A stretch of 64,000 bases of DNA from Streptomyces venezuelae (GTDB taxonomy: Bacteria; Actinomycetota; Actinomycetes; Streptomycetales; Streptomycetaceae), in NCBI RefSeq assembly GCF_008642275.1, contig NZ_CP029189.1:1-64000 (forward strand), in the 5' to 3' direction. Below, piece by piece: positions 30,630 through 42,555 of this stretch (its first letter is position 1; each line of letters opens with the position of its first letter). Made by a program: the position numbers and the translations under genes. The notes under the pieces were generated by a model that worked only from the letters and a program-made list of their open reading frames with translations, was not told the origin of the DNA and did not search any database.

Positions 30630-33600
30630 CGCAGGCTCGAATAGAGGACATGCTTCCGCTGTCCCCCTTGCAGCAGGGCATGCTGTTCCATTCCGTCTAC
30701 GACGCGGGCGCGCCGGACGTGTACACGGTGCAGGTCTCCGTGTCGCTGGCCGGCCCCGTGGACGCGGACCGGATGGAGCGGGCGGGTGCGGCACTGCTGC
30801 GCCGCCACCCCAACCTGCGGGCCGGTTTCTGGCACGAGGGGGTGCCGCAGCCGGTGCAGTTCGTGCCGGCCGAGGTGGCCTTCGCGCTCGGCCGGGCGGA
30901 CCTGTCCGCCGATCCTTCGCAGGCCGCGGTGCGCCGGGTGGAACGGGCCGAGCTGGACCGCCGGTTCGAGCTGCACCGGCCGCCGCTGCTGCGGCTGCTG
31001 CTGGTGCGCCGGGGTCCGGACGACCACCTCCTCGTGGTCACCGTGCACCACATCCTGGTCGACGGCTGGTCGATGCCGCTGCTCGTCGGTGACCTGCTCG
31101 CGCTGTACGAGAGCGACGGCGGCGCCTCGGCCCAGCAGCCCGTGCGCCCCTACCGTGACTACCTCAAGTGGCTGAAGGCGCAGGACGTCCCGGCCGCCGA
31201 GGGCGCCTGGCGTTGCGCGCTGGCCGGGCTGGACGAGGCCGTGCGGGTGGCCCCGGCCGACCCGTCCCGTACCCCGGTGCGGCCCGGTGTGCACCGCGTG
31301 GAGCTGTCGGAGGCGGCGACCGCCCGGCTGACGGCCGCCGCGCGGTCGCTGGGCACCACGCCCAGCACGGTGATCCAGGCGGCCTGGGGGCTGCTGCTCG
31401 GCAGTCTGACGGGCCGCCGGGACGTGGTCTTCGGGCTGACGGTGGCCGGGCGGCCCGAGGAGATCCCCGGTGTCGAGTCGATGGTCGGTCTGTTCATCAC
31501 CACGGTGCCGGTACGGCTGACCGCGCGGCCGTGGGAGAGCGTCGCGGACCTGCTGAGACGGTTCCGGGACGAGCAGAACGCCCTGCTCGCCCACCACCAC
31601 CTGGGCCTGCGCCTGATCCAGAAGCAGGCGGGCGGCGGCGAGCTGTTCGACACCCTCGTGGTCATCGAGAACTATCCGGTGGACCCGTCGGCCCGGGCGC
31701 CGCTGGCCGACGGGGTGCGGGTGACGGGCGTGGAGGCCCGGGACGGCACGCACTACCCGCTCACGCTGTCGGTGTCCCTGGACGAACGGGCCGAACTGGC
31801 CCTGGAATACCGGCCGGACCTCTTCGACCCCCGTACCGTCGGCCGGGTGGCCGAGCGGTTCGCCGCCCTGCTGGACCAGGTCGCGGCCGGTCCCGGCCGC
31901 CCGGTGGGGACCCTGGAGCCGCTGACGGCCGCCGACCGTGCGGAGCTGCGTACCGCGGAAGCGGGCACCGCGCGCGACGTGGCCGACGGTACGGTCGCCG
32001 ACCGGTTCGCCGCGCAGGCCGCCGCGACCCCGGACGCCTGCGCCGTGGTCTCGGGACCCGACCGGCTGACCTTCGCGGAACTCGAAGACCGGGCGGACCG
32101 GCTGGCCGCGCTGCTGGCCGCGCGCGGCGCCGGACCCGAGTCGGTCGTGGCGCTGGCCGTGCCGCGCTCCGCCGCGTCCGTGGTGGCGATCCTGGCCGTC
32201 CTGAAGTCGGGGGCCGCCTATCTGCCGCTGGACCTGGACTACCCGGCCGAGCGGATCGCCCTGATGCTGGAGGACGCGGCCCCGGTCTGCGTGCTGACGA
32301 CGGAGGCGGCGCTCGCGCTGCTGCCCGCCGGGGCGGTGGGCGGACCGGAGCGGATCGCCCTGGACTCGGCGGAGACGACCGCCGGACTCGCCGCGCTCGA
32401 AGACGGTTTCCGTCCGCCGCGCACGGAGTCCGGCCACCCGGCCTACGTGATCTACACCTCCGGTTCCACGGGCCGTCCCAAGGGCGTCGTGCTGACCCAC
32501 GGCGGTCTGTCGAACCTGTACGCCAACCACATCGCGGACGTCTTCGCCCCGGCCGTGGCGGCGGGGGGCGGGCGCCGGCTGCGCGCCCTGCACACCGCCT
32601 CGTTCAGCTTCGACACCTCGTGGGAGCAGCTGTTCTGGCTGGTCTCGGGGCACGAGCTGCACGTCCTGGACGAGATCGGCCGCCGGGACGCCGAGTTCAC
32701 GGTCGGCTATGTCCGCGAGCACCGGATCGACGCCATGGACGTGACCCCGACCTACGCCGGCGCCCTGCTGGAGTGGGGGCTGCTGAGCGGTTCGCACCAC
32801 CGGCCGGGGCTGCTGCTGCTCGGCGGCGAGGCCGTTCCCGAAGCGCTGTGGACCGAGGTCCGCGAGGCTCCCGGGGTCATGTCGGTGAACCTGTACGGGC
32901 CCACCGAGTACACGGTGGACGCCCTCGGCGCCGACCTGGCCGACTCGGCCACCCCGATCGTGGGCCGGCCCATCGGCAACACCAGCGCCCGCGTCCTGGA
33001 CTCCGCGCTGCGGCCCGCGCCCGCCGGCACCGCCGGTGAACTGTACCTGGCGGGCCACGGCCTGGCCCGTGGGTATCTGGGCCGGTTCGCACTGACCGCC
33101 GAGCGGTTCGTGGCCGACCCGTACGGCCCGGCCGGCTCGCGGATGTACCGTACGGGCGACCTCGTACGGCTGCGCCCCGACGGGCAGCTGGAGTTCCTGG
33201 GGCGGGCCGACGACCAGGTGAAGATCCGCGGCTACCGGATCGAGCTCGGCGAGGTGGAGTCGGCCCTGGCCGCGCTGCCCGGTGTGGGCTCGGCCGCCGT
33301 GGTGGTCCGTGAGGACACCCCCGGCGTCAAGCGCCTCGTCGGCTACGTGACCGGCGCCGCGGTCGAGGGGGCGGCGCTGCGCGGGGCGCTGGCCGCCGTC
33401 CTGCCCGACTACACGGTTCCGGCGGCCGTGGTGGTACTGGACTCGCTCCCGACCAACGTCAGCGGCAAGCTGGACCGGGGGGCGCTGCCGGAACCCGAGC
33501 TGGGCGGGGCCGAGCTGTCGCGGCCGCCGCGCGACGCCCGCGAGGAGGCGCTGTGCGCCGTCTTCGCGCAGGTGCTGGGGCTGGCCTCGGCCGGGATCGA

Positions 33601-36600
33601 CGACGACTTCTTCGCCCTGGGCGGGGACAGCATCGTCTCCATCCAGCTGGTGACCCGGGCCCGCAAGGCGGGCCTGGTCCTCACGCCGCGCGACGTCTTC
33701 GAGCAGCGGACGGTGGAGCGGATGGCCGCGGCGGCCCGCGACACCGCGGATCAGGACGGCGGCCGCCTGGCGCCGGCCGGGCCGCTCGTCACCCTCGGCG
33801 CCGGGCAGGAGGCCGCGCTGGCCGCGGTGTTCCCGCACGTGGCGGAGGTGCTGCCGCTCGCGCCGCTGCAGGAGGGCCTGTACTTCCACGCCGTCTACGA
33901 CGACCAGGCCCTCGACGTCTATCTGATGCAGAACTTCGTCGAGCTGCTGCACGCCGTCGACGGGCCGGCCCTGCGCGCCGCCTTCGACACCCTGCTGCGC
34001 CGCCATCCCAACCTGCGGTCCGGTTTCTGGCACGAGGGCCTGGACGGCCCGGTGCAGGTGGTGCCGGGCGAATGGGAGCTGCCCTGGCGGGAGATCGACC
34101 TCAGCCATCTCGACCGGGCGGGGCAGGACGAGGCGCTGCGGGAGTTCTCGCTCGCCGACGCGGCGACGCGGTTCGATCTCGCGGCCCCGCCGCTGCTGCG
34201 GGTGGCCCTGATCCGCTTCTCGGCGGAGCGCTGGATGCTGTGCGTGACGCAGCACCACATCCTGACCGACGGCTGGTCGGAGTCGCTGTTCTTCGAGGAG
34301 CTGTTCGCCCTGTACGGGCACGGCGGCTCCGCGGACGTGCTGGCGCCCGTCACCCCCTACCGGGACTACCTGCGCTGGCTGGCGGCAGTGGACCGGGAGG
34401 GCGCCGAGCGGGCCTGGCGCACCCATCTGTCGGGGCTGGACCAGGCCACGCTGGTGGCCCGGGCCGATCCGAACCGGCAGCCGGTGACCGCCGAGGTGGT
34501 GGACCTGTCCCTGGACGAGGCCACCAGCGACCGGCTGCGGTCCTTCGCGCGGGGCTGCGGGGTCACCCTCAACACCGTGCTCAGCACGGCCTGGGCGATG
34601 GCCCTGGCCGGGATGACGGGCCGCGACGACGTGGTGTTCGGCGCCACCGTCTCCGGCCGTCCCGCGGATCTCCCGGGCGTCGACCAGATGATCGGCATGT
34701 TCATGAACACGCTGCCGTTCCGGGTGGCCCTGCGCCCCAACGAGCCGCTGCGCGAGCTGATGGTGCGGGTACAGGGCGAGCACGCGGCGCTGCTGCCCCA
34801 CCACTACGTGGGGCTCGGCCCGATCCAGCAGCTGACCGGCCTCGGGCAGCTCTTCGACACGCTCTACGTGTTCCGCAACACGCCGCTCGACGACGCCGCC
34901 CGCCAGGCGGCGGTGGCCGCCCACTCGATCGGCTGGACGCACAGCGTCGACGGCACCCACTACCCGCTGACCCTCGCCGTCACCCCCGGTCCCGCACTGG
35001 AGCTGAGCCTCGGCTACCGGCCCGACCTGTACGACGAGGCCACGGCCCGGAACCTGGCGGGCCGGCTCGCACTGCTGGTGGAGCAGCTCGCGGACGGCGG
35101 GGCGGTCCCGGTGGGCCGCCTGGTCACCCTGGACGCGGTGGAGCGGGCCGAGCTGCTGGCGACCGGCGACGACATGGGGCACGCGGTCCCGGACACGACG
35201 GTGATCGACCTGTTCGCCGAGCAGGCCGCCCGGACCCCCGGGGAGACCGCTCTGGTCTTCGAGGACCAGCGGCTCAGCTACGCGGAGCTCGACGCCCGGG
35301 CGAACCGGGTGGCCCGGGCCCTGGTGGCGCGGGGTGCGGGGCCGGAGGCCGTCGTGGCCCTGGGCCTGCCCCGGTCGGCGGACTTCGTGGTCGCGCTGTT
35401 CGCCGTACTGAAGACCGGGGCGGCCTATCTGCCGCTGGACCTGGACCACCCCGTGGACCGGCTCGGCATGATGGTGGCGGACGCCGCTCCGCTGTGCCTG
35501 GTCACGACGGCGCCGGTGACGGACCGGGTGCCGGTGGTGGAGGGCGTACCGGCACTGCTGCTGGACGACCCTGCCGTGCTGGCGGAGCTGGCGGAGCTGC
35601 CGCGGGCCCCGCTGGCGGAGTCGGAACTGACGGGCGTACGCGATGGCCGGCACCCCGCCTACATCATCTACACCTCCGGATCCACCGGGCGGCCCAAGGG
35701 CGTCGTGGTGCCCTACTCGGGTCTGACCAACATGCTGCTCAACCACCGCGAGCGGATCTTCGCTCCGGCGGTGGAGCTGGCGGGCGGGCGCCGGATGAAG
35801 GTGGCGCACACCGTGTCCTTCGCCTTCGACATGTCGTGGGAGGAGTTCTTCTGGCTGGTCGACGGGCACGAGGTGCACGTCATCGGTGAGGAGCTGCGCC
35901 TGGACCCGGCGGCCCTGACGGCGCACTACGACCGGGTGGGCATCGACGTGGTCAACGTGACGCCCTCGTACGGCCTGCAGCTGGTCGAGGCGGGTCTGCT
36001 GGACGCGGACCGGCACCGGCCCACGCTGTTCCTGCTGGGCGGCGAGGCGGTGCCGGACGGCCTGTGGGAGCTGCTGAAGCGCACCGGGGGCACCATGGGC
36101 TACAACCTGTACGGCCCGACCGAGTACACGATCAACGCGCTGGGCGCCGACGTGGACGACAGCGTCAGCTCCTGCGTGGGCCGGCCGATCTTCAACACCC
36201 GGGCGTACGTGCTGGACAGTGCGCTGCGGCCGGTCCCGACGGGCGTGGCCGGTGAGCTGTACCTGGCCGGGGCGGGCCTGGCCCGCGGCTACTTCGGGCG
36301 GCCGTCCCTGACCGCGGAGCGTTTCGTGGCCGACCCGTTCGGCGAGCCGGGGACCCTGATGTACCGGACGGGCGACCTGGTGCGCTGGCGCGCCGACGCC
36401 CAGATCGACTACCTCGGGCGTGCCGACGACCAGGTCAAGATCCGCGGCTTCCGCATCGAGCTCGGCGAGGTCGAGTCGGCGGTCGCGGCCGAGTCGGGCG
36501 TCGCGGCGGCGGCCGTGGTCGTCCACACCGGACCGACCGGCGTCAAGCGGCTGGTGGCCTACACGGTGGCGTCTGCCGCGGACGCGCCCGAACCCGCCGC

Positions 36601-37807
36601 CCTGCGGGCCCGGCTGTCGGCCTCGCTGCCCGAGTACATGGTTCCGTCGGCCTTCGTGGAGCTGTCGGCGCTGCCGCTGACGGTGAACGGCAAGGTGGAC
36701 CGGTCGGCGCTGCCCGCGCCCGACTTCGGGGACGGGGGCGGCGGCCGGGCGCCGAAGGACGCGCGCGAGGAGCTGCTCTGCGCGATCTTCGCGGACGTGC
36801 TGGGGCTGGAGCGCGTCGGGGCCGAGGACAACTTCTTCGAGCTCGGCGGCCATTCGCTGCTGGCGATGCGCCTCGTCGGCCGGATCCGTGCCGAACTGGG
36901 CACCCCGGTCCAGGTCGGCGCGGTGATGGCCGCGCCGACGGTGGCCGACCTGGCCGCCCGGATCGGCTCGGACGCCCGCCGGGACGCGCTGCGGGTGCTG
37001 ATGCCGCTGCGGGAACTGGGCACGGCGGCGCCGCTGTTCTGCTTCCACCCGGCGTCCGGCTTCGCCTGGCAGTACACGGGCCTGCTGCGGTTCCTGGACG
37101 CGGACCGGCCGGTGTACGGGCTCCAGTCGCCGGGGCTCTCGGGCGAGCAGCCGGACGTGGCCGACGTGGCCGCGCTCGCGGAGCTGTACCTGGCGGAGAT
37201 CCGTACGGTGCAGCCCGAGGGCCCGTACCACTTCCTCGGTTACTCCTTCGGCGGGACGGTCGCGCAGACGCTGGCCGCGCTGCTCCAGGAGCGCGGGGAG
37301 GAGGTCGCCTTCCTGGGACTGCTGGACGCGTACCCGCCGGAGATCGAGGACTGGTCGTACATCGACGCCCCGGACTGGCGCGAGCGCCTGGAGCGCGAGG
37401 AGAGCGGCTTCCTGCTCTCGGTGGCCGGGCTGAATCCGCCGGAGGGCGATGCTCCGGTGGACCGGGCGGAGGCGGTCGGCGCGATCCGCGACAGCCAGGG
37501 CCTGCTGGCCGGCTTCGACGAGGCGCTGCTGGGGGCGATCGTCGACACGAACGTGCACTGCGTACGGCTGCTGTCGCGCAGCCGCACCCTCCGCTACCGG
37601 GGTGACGTGCTGTTCTTCACCGCGTCCCGGTCCACGCCGGCGGACGAGGCTCCGGGGCTGGTCTGGCCCGCGTACCTGGACGGCCGGATCGAGGAGCACG
37701 TCCTGGACTGCTCGCACGACGACCTGATGTCTCCCGGGGTCCTGGCGGAGATCGGCCCGGTGCTGGCCCGCGCCCTCGCGTCGGCCCTCCCGGCCGGCCG
37801 GGGCTGA
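30626..37807 (+). CDS. Two-module NRPS: C-A(basic)-T / C-A(N5-hydroxyornithine)-T-TE
   Basis: A 2393-aa NRPS starting at a GTG that overlaps the previous stop (GTGA). Module 5: DCL-type C ([13 protein letters not shown] opening, HHILVDG at 141), which fits acceptance of the D-Ser made by module 4; A (core near 611; code DTEDLGLVDK, probably ornithine or arginine); T with GGDS (Ser1002). Module 6: C (HHILTDG at 1210), again DCL-like; A (core near 1683; code DMENLGLINK, the recorded N5-hydroxyornithine code); T with GGHS (Ser2077). A thioesterase ends the protein, with GYSFGG (Ser2207) as nucleophile. No epimerase lies between modules 5 and 6 although both the GGDS carrier and the following C are of the kind seen around D-residues. 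Release may be hydrolytic or may cyclise the hydroxyornithine. Confidence 0.95.
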
Positions 37808-37810
37808 CCT

Positions 37811-37858
37811 CCCGGGGCACGGGTGGGGGCGCTCCGAAGCCCCCACCCGTGCCCCGGG
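37811..37858 (+). terminator. Strong hairpin terminator after the NRPS genes
   Basis: A perfect 20-bp stem (37811-37830 with 37839-37858) with an 8-nt loop starts 3 bp after the NRPS stop. It isolates the NRPS unit from the dhb operon promoter. Confidence 0.85.
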
Positions 37859-37920
37859 GCACGAGGAAGCGGCAGGCCCGTGGACAACGCGCCTGCCGCG
37901 TAGTGACGTTCAGCATTTAA

Positions 37921-37939
37921 TTAGGTTAGGCTTACCTAA
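37921..37939. promoter_or_regulatory. Iron box 7 (dhb operon)
   Basis: TTAGGTTAGGCTTACCTAA, identical to box 2, lies 19 bp before dhbA. Confidence 0.92.
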
Positions 37940-37958
37940 GATTCAAGAAGGGGGCGGC

Positions 37959-38792
37959 ATGTCCGACCACCGTGAACCCGGCGTTCCCGGGACCAGCGGA
38001 TTCACCGGCAAGGTCGCGCTCGTCACCGGTGCGGGCCAGGGCATCGGCGAGGCCGTCGTCCGCACGCTGTTCCGCCTCGGCGCCACCGTCGCGGCTACCG
38101 ACGTCTCGGCGAAGGCCGTCGCCGCGCTGGCGGCGGAACTCGACCCGGAGCCCGGGCGGGTGCCGGCGGCCGGCCACGGGGCCGTCCACGCCTACACGCT
38201 CGACGTCACCGACCCGGCGGCCGTCGACCGGACCGTCGGGCAGATCGGGCGGGAACTCGGCCCGGTCGACATCCTGGTGAACGTGGCCGGGATCCTGCGT
38301 ACCGCACCGGTCGCGGAACTGACCGACGAGGACTGGGCGGCCACCTTCGCCGTCAACGTCCAGGGCGTCTTCTTCACCTCCCGCGCCGTCGTCCCCGGCA
38401 TGGCGGCCCGCGGCTCCGGCAGCGTGGTCACCGTCGCCTCCAACGCCGCCGGGATCCCGCGCACCGGCATGGCCGCCTACGCCGCGTCGAAGGCGGCGGC
38501 CGTCATGTTCACCAAGTGCCTGGGACTGGAGTACGCGCGCAGCGGCGTGCGCTGCAACATCGTCGCCCCCGGCTCCACCGACACCCCGATGCAGTGGGGG
38601 CTCTGGACCGACCCGCAGGCGCCCGCCCGGGTGCTGGACGGGGACCTCCCCAGCTACCGGACGGGAATCCCGCTGGGCCGGATCGCCGATCCGCAGGACA
38701 TCGCGGACGCCGTGGTGTTCCTCGCCTCGGACCAGGCACGCCACATCACCATGCAGGACCTCTACGTGGACGGCGGAGCCACGCTCCGCTGA
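37959..38792 (+). CDS. dhbA: 2,3-dihydro-2,3-dihydroxybenzoate dehydrogenase
   Basis: A 277-aa short-chain dehydrogenase that oxidises 2,3-dihydro-2,3-dihydroxybenzoate to 2,3-dihydroxybenzoate with NAD+. It has the nucleotide motif TGAGQGIG near residue 25, NVAG, the catalytic Ser region VASNAAG, YAASK, and the EntA/DhbA-type segment [13 protein letters not shown] that separates it from general SDRs. It is the first gene of the iron-box-7 operon, with an AAGAAGGGGG ribosome-binding site before the ATG. The downstream order dhbC-dhbE-dhbB completes the standard pathway from chorismate. Confidence 0.95.
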   Translation: MSDHREPGVPGTSGFTGKVALVTGAGQGIGEAVVRTLFRLGATVAATDVSAKAVAALAAELDPEPGRVPAAGHGAVHAYTLDVTDPAAVDRTVGQIGRELGPVDILVNVAGILRTAPVAELTDEDWAATFAVNVQGVFFTSRAVVPGMAARGSGSVVTVASNAAGIPRTGMAAYAASKAAAVMFTKCLGLEYARSGVRCNIVAPGSTDTPMQWGLWTDPQAPARVLDGDLPSYRTGIPLGRIADPQDIADAVVFLASDQARHITMQDLYVDGGATLR

Positions 38793-38821
38793 CCCCGAGG
38801 CGGCCCCGGTCGTCCCTCACC

Positions 38822-38893
38822 CGCACCACGCACATCACGCACCACGCACACCGTGCAAGATCCCCGCGCCACGCGTACGACCCGCGCCACGCG
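38822..38893 (+). repeat. Two sets of 13-nt direct repeats in the dhbA-dhbC spacer
   Basis: CGCACCACGCACA occurs at 38822-38834 and 38838-38850. CCCGCGCCACGCG occurs at 38863-38875 and 38881-38893. The 175-bp spacer is otherwise featureless, with no promoter or iron box seen. Confidence 0.75.
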
Positions 38894-38967
38894 CACCGCC
38901 CCGCACCGCCCGCAGCCGGCGACCGCCCGGCCGCACCCACCTGCCCCCACCCTGAAGAGGAGTCACC

Positions 38968-40173
38968 GTGCCGACGGTCCACCAAGTCGCCACGCCCCCC
39001 GCACCGGCCGATCCGGTCCACCCCTCCGTCGGCGCCGCCACCTCGCTGCTCGACGCGTACCGCGCCGGGGCCAGGTTCCTCGCGACCCCCACACGGACGC
39101 TGCTGGCCCAGGGCATCCGCCAGGAGGTCGCCCACTCCGCCGAACCCCTGCCGCACCGGGTCGCCCAGGCCCTGGCCGAGGCCCGGCGGGCCGGGCACCC
39201 GTACCCCGTGGTGATCGGCGCGATCCCCTTCGCCCCGGACGCCCGCGCCGCCCTCGTCGTCCCGGAGTCCCTGCGCAGCGGCCCGCCGCTGGCCTCGGAC
39301 CCGCTGATCGCCCTGCCCGCCGCCGGTCCGGCGCCCGCCGACTGGGCCATCGCCTCCGTTCCCGAGCCCGATGTCTACGCCAAGGGCGTGGCCTCGGCCG
39401 TGGACCGGATGTGGCAGGGCGAGTTCAGCAAGGTCGTCCTGTCCCGGACCCTGGAACTCGCCTCCGACAGACCGCTCGACATACCCGCCATGGTGCAGCG
39501 GCTCGCCCGCCGCGACCCCTCCGGCTACACCTTCGCGCTCCCCACCGGCCCCGGTCGCAACCTGCTCGGCGCCAGCCCCGAACTGCTGCTCTCCCGCCGC
39601 GGCGACCGGCTCATCTCCAACCCGCTGGCCGGTTCGACCCCGCGCAGCGCCGACCTCGCCGAGGACGTCCGCCGGGCCGCCGCCCTGCTCCAGTCCGCCA
39701 AGGACCTGCACGAGCACGCCGTCGTCGTCGACGCCGTGCACCAGGCCATGGCCCCGTACTGCACCTCCCTCGACGTCCCGGAACGCCCCACCCTGCTCCG
39801 TACGGCCACCATGTGGCACCTGTCCACCACCGTGACCGGGGTGCTCGCGCGGCCCGACGTCTCCGCCCTGGAGATCGCCTCCAGCCTGCACCCGACCCCG
39901 GCCGTCTGCGGCAGTCCGACCGACGTGGCCCGCAAGGTGATCGAGGAGACCGAGCCCTTCGACCGCGGCTTCTTCACCGGCATGATCGGCTGGGAGGACG
40001 GCACCGGCGACGGCGAGTGGGTCGTCACCATCCGCTGCGCCGAGGCCGAGGACAACCGGCTGCGCCTGTACGCCGGGGCGGGCATCGTCTCGGCGTCCGA
40101 GCCCGAGGCCGAGACCGCGGAGACCGCCGCGAAGTTCCGTACCTTCCTGCAGGCCGTCGGAGCCCGGCTGTGA
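38968..40173 (+). CDS. dhbC: Isochorismate synthase
   Basis: A 401-aa chorismate-utilising enzyme that converts chorismate to isochorismate with Mg2+, the first committed step to DHB. Visible family motifs are [14 protein letters not shown], the core [18 protein letters not shown] and the ending GFFTGMIGW with the R.Y.G.G.GIV-type segment (RLYAGAGIV). Length and motifs fit EntC/DhbC rather than anthranilate or salicylate synthases, which carry different substrate-pocket residues. The GTG start at 38968 follows a GAAGAGGAG ribosome-binding site. Its stop overlaps the dhbE start (GTGA). Confidence 0.95.
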   Translation: MPTVHQVATPPAPADPVHPSVGAATSLLDAYRAGARFLATPTRTLLAQGIRQEVAHSAEPLPHRVAQALAEARRAGHPYPVVIGAIPFAPDARAALVVPESLRSGPPLASDPLIALPAAGPAPADWAIASVPEPDVYAKGVASAVDRMWQGEFSKVVLSRTLELASDRPLDIPAMVQRLARRDPSGYTFALPTGPGRNLLGASPELLLSRRGDRLISNPLAGSTPRSADLAEDVRRAAALLQSAKDLHEHAVVVDAVHQAMAPYCTSLDVPERPTLLRTATMWHLSTTVTGVLARPDVSALEIASSLHPTPAVCGSPTDVARKVIEETEPFDRGFFTGMIGWEDGTGDGEWVVTIRCAEAEDNRLRLYAGAGIVSASEPEAETAETAAKFRTFLQAVGARL

Positions 40174-41909
40174 GCGACTTCCCCGACGACGGCCGGGCAT
40201 CCGCCTGGCTTCCCTGGCCCGCCGAGTTCGCCGAGCGCTACCGGGCGGCCGGCTGGTGGCGGGGCGAGACCTTCGGGTCCGTGCTGCGCGAGCGGGCGGC
40301 GGCGCACCCCGACCGGATCGCCCTCGTGGACCCGGCCGGCGGACCGGACGGCGGCCGGCGCACCTGGAGCTACGGCGAACTCGACGCGCGGGCCGACCAG
40401 ATGGCCGCCGGCCTCATGGCGCGCGGCATCCGTCCCGGCGACAAGGTCGTCGTGCAGCTGCCGAACACGGCCGAATTCTTCGAGGTCGTCTTCGCGCTCT
40501 TCCGGATCGGCGCCCTTCCCGTCTTCGCGCTGCCGGCGCACCGCCGCACCGAGATCTCCTACTTCTGCTCCTTCACCGGGGCGGTGGCGTACGTGGTCCC
40601 CGCCGTGCACGGCGGCTACGACCACCGCGGGCTCGCCGCCGCCGTCCGCGCCGAAGTCCCCTCGCTGCGCGAGGTGTTCGTCGCCGACGCCGACCCGGGT
40701 GAGTTCACCGCGCTGGCCGACGTCCCCCTGGACGTACCCTTGGGCGGGCTCGGCCCCGGTCCCGCCCCGCACGACCTCGCCTTCCTCCAGCTCTCGGGCG
40801 GCAGCACGGGCGTGCCCAAGCTGATCCCGCGTACCCACGACGACTACATCTACTCGCTGTGGGCCTCGAACGAGATCTGCGGGGTGGACGCGGACTCCGT
40901 CTACCTGGTGGCGCTGCCCGCGGCCCACAACTTCCCGCTCTCCTCCCCCGGTTCGCTGGGCGCGCTGTACGCGGGGGGCCGGGTGGTGCTCTGCCCGCAG
41001 CCGGTGCCCGACGTCGCCTTCCCGCTGATCGAGTCCGAGGGCGTGACGATCACCGGCCTGGTGCCCCCGCTGGCCCTGCTCTGGACGGAGGCCGCCGCAC
41101 GCACCGACCGCGACCTCGGCAGCCTGGACGTCCTGCTGGTGGGCGGCGCCAAGTTCAGCGAGGAGGCCGCCCGCAGGGTCCGGCCGGGCCTGGGCTGCAC
41201 GCTCCAGCAGGTGTTCGGGATGGCGGAGGGGCTGGTCAACTACACCCGCCTCGACGACCCCGAGGAGACGATCGTCACCACCCAGGGCCGGCCGATCTCC
41301 CCTGACGACGAGATCCGGATCGTCGACGACGAGGACCGGGAGGTGGGCCCCGGCGAGTCCGGCCACCTCCTGACCCGCGGCCCGTACACCATCCGCGGCT
41401 ACTGGAACGCGCCCGGGCACAACGCCCGGTCGTTCACCGCGGACGGCTTCTACCGGACCGGGGACATCGTCCGGATGACGCCCACCGGACACCTGGTCGT
41501 CGAGGGGCGCGCCAAGGACCAGATCAACCGGGGTGGGGAGAAGATCGCGGCGGAGGAGGTGGAGAACCACATCCTGGCGCATCCGGCCGTCCACGACGCC
41601 AACGTGGTCGGCGAGCCGGACCCCTACCTCGGCGAACGCACCTGTGCCTACGTGATCCTGCGCGAGGGCGCCGGAGAGCTGCGGCCCGCCGCCGTGAAGA
41701 GGTTCGTGCGGGAGCGCGGCCTCGCGGCGTACAAGGTGCCGGACCGGGTGGAGTTCGTCGCCTCCTTCCCCAAGACCGGCGTGGGCAAGGTCTCCAAACG
41801 GGACCTGCGCACCGCCGAAGCCACCGAAGCCGCTGCGCCGCCGGTGCCCGTCGCGCCCGTCGCGCCCGTCGCGCCCGTCGCCGTTCCCGTACCGCCCCAT
41901 CAGCCCTGA
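40170..41909 (+). CDS. dhbE: 2,3-dihydroxybenzoate-AMP ligase
   Basis: A 579-aa free-standing adenylation enzyme that activates DHB as the acyl-AMP and loads it onto the aryl carrier protein. Visible motifs are [18 protein letters not shown] (P-loop), [10 protein letters not shown] with the aryl-acid-diagnostic Asn, [18 protein letters not shown] typical of DHB enzymes, YRTGD, and the C-terminal [10 protein letters not shown] with the catalytic Lys. It starts with a GTG overlapping the dhbC stop. The tail after residue 545 is a low-complexity Pro-Val-Ala repeat outside the enzyme fold. Its carrier partner is encoded separately at 14.6 kb, since DhbB lacks one. Confidence 0.95.
   Translation: MSDFPDDGRASAWLPWPAEFAERYRAAGWWRGETFGSVLRERAAAHPDRIALVDPAGGPDGGRRTWSYGELDARADQMAAGLMARGIRPGDKVVVQLPNTAEFFEVVFALFRIGALPVFALPAHRRTEISYFCSFTGAVAYVVPAVHGGYDHRGLAAAVRAEVPSLREVFVADADPGEFTALADVPLDVPLGGLGPGPAPHDLAFLQLSGGSTGVPKLIPRTHDDYIYSLWASNEICGVDADSVYLVALPAAHNFPLSSPGSLGALYAGGRVVLCPQPVPDVAFPLIESEGVTITGLVPPLALLWTEAAARTDRDLGSLDVLLVGGAKFSEEAARRVRPGLGCTLQQVFGMAEGLVNYTRLDDPEETIVTTQGRPISPDDEIRIVDDEDREVGPGESGHLLTRGPYTIRGYWNAPGHNARSFTADGFYRTGDIVRMTPTGHLVVEGRAKDQINRGGEKIAAEEVENHILAHPAVHDANVVGEPDPYLGERTCAYVILREGAGELRPAAVKRFVRERGLAAYKVPDRVEFVASFPKTGVGKVSKRDLRTAEATEAAAPPVPVAPVAPVAPVAVPVPPHQP
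41847..41882 (+). repeat. Tandem 9-bp repeats at the dhbE 3' end
   Basis: CCCGTCGCG is repeated three times, followed by CCCGTCGCC, encoding Pro-Val-Ala units in the non-conserved C-terminal tail of DhbE. The number of units is likely to vary between strains. Confidence 0.9.
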
Positions 41910-41922
41910 AACGGATGAACCC

Positions 41923-42555
41923 ATGGCCCTGCCCGCCATCGCCCCCTACCCGCTGCCGACCGCCGGGGAGCTGCCGGCCAACCGCGTCGACTGGACGGTG
42001 GATCCCGACCGCGCGGTCCTGCTGGTCCACGACCTGCAGAACTACTTCCTGTCGGCCTTCGACACGGAAGCGCAACCCGTCACCGGCATGCTCCAGCAGG
42101 TCGCGCGGCTGAAGAAGGAGGCGGGCCGGGCCGGGGTGCCCGTGTTCTACACCGCGCAGCCCGGCGGCCAGAGCCCGGCCGAGCGCGGGCTGCAGCAGGA
42201 CTTCTGGGGGCCGGGTCTGCCCGCCGACCCCACGGCCGCCGCGATCCCCGCCACCGTGGCGCCGGGCCCGGACGACACGGTGCTGACGAAGTGGAAGTAC
42301 AGCGCCTTCGTACGGACCGACTTCCTGGAGCGGCTGCGCGCGATGGGCCGGGACCAGCTGGTGATCACCGGTGTGTACGCCCACATCGGTGTTCTGATGA
42401 CGGCCTGCGACGCCTGGATGCAGGACGTCCAGGCCTTCGTGGTCGCCGACGCCGTCGCCGACTTCTCCGAGCGCGAGCACCGGATGGCGCTGGAGTGGGC
42501 GGCGGGCCGCTGCGCCGTGGTCACCACGGCCGACCGGGTCTGCGCACAGCTGTGA
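41923..42555 (+). CDS. dhbB: Isochorismatase without a carrier domain
   Basis: A 210-aa isochorismatase that hydrolyses isochorismate to 2,3-dihydro-2,3-dihydroxybenzoate and pyruvate. The catalytic Asp37 (LLVHDLQNYF) and Lys123 (VLTKWKYSAF) are both present, as is GVYAHIGVLMTA. EntB and DhbB normally extend to about 285-310 residues with an aryl carrier domain; this one stops after the hydrolase fold, and the carrier is a separate gene. It follows dhbE by 13 bp and its stop overlaps the PPTase start (GTGA). A catalytically altered paralogue lies at 9.06 kb. Confidence 0.95.
   Translation: MALPAIAPYPLPTAGELPANRVDWTVDPDRAVLLVHDLQNYFLSAFDTEAQPVTGMLQQVARLKKEAGRAGVPVFYTAQPGGQSPAERGLQQDFWGPGLPADPTAAAIPATVAPGPDDTVLTKWKYSAFVRTDFLERLRAMGRDQLVITGVYAHIGVLMTACDAWMQDVQAFVVADAVADFSEREHRMALEWAAGRCAVVTTADRVCAQL

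Noticed and set aside
38822..38893. Possible CRISPR-like or attachment-site repeat between dhbA and dhbC
   Set aside because: Only two copies of each 13-nt unit, spacers of 3-5 nt, no cas genes, integrase or tRNA nearby.
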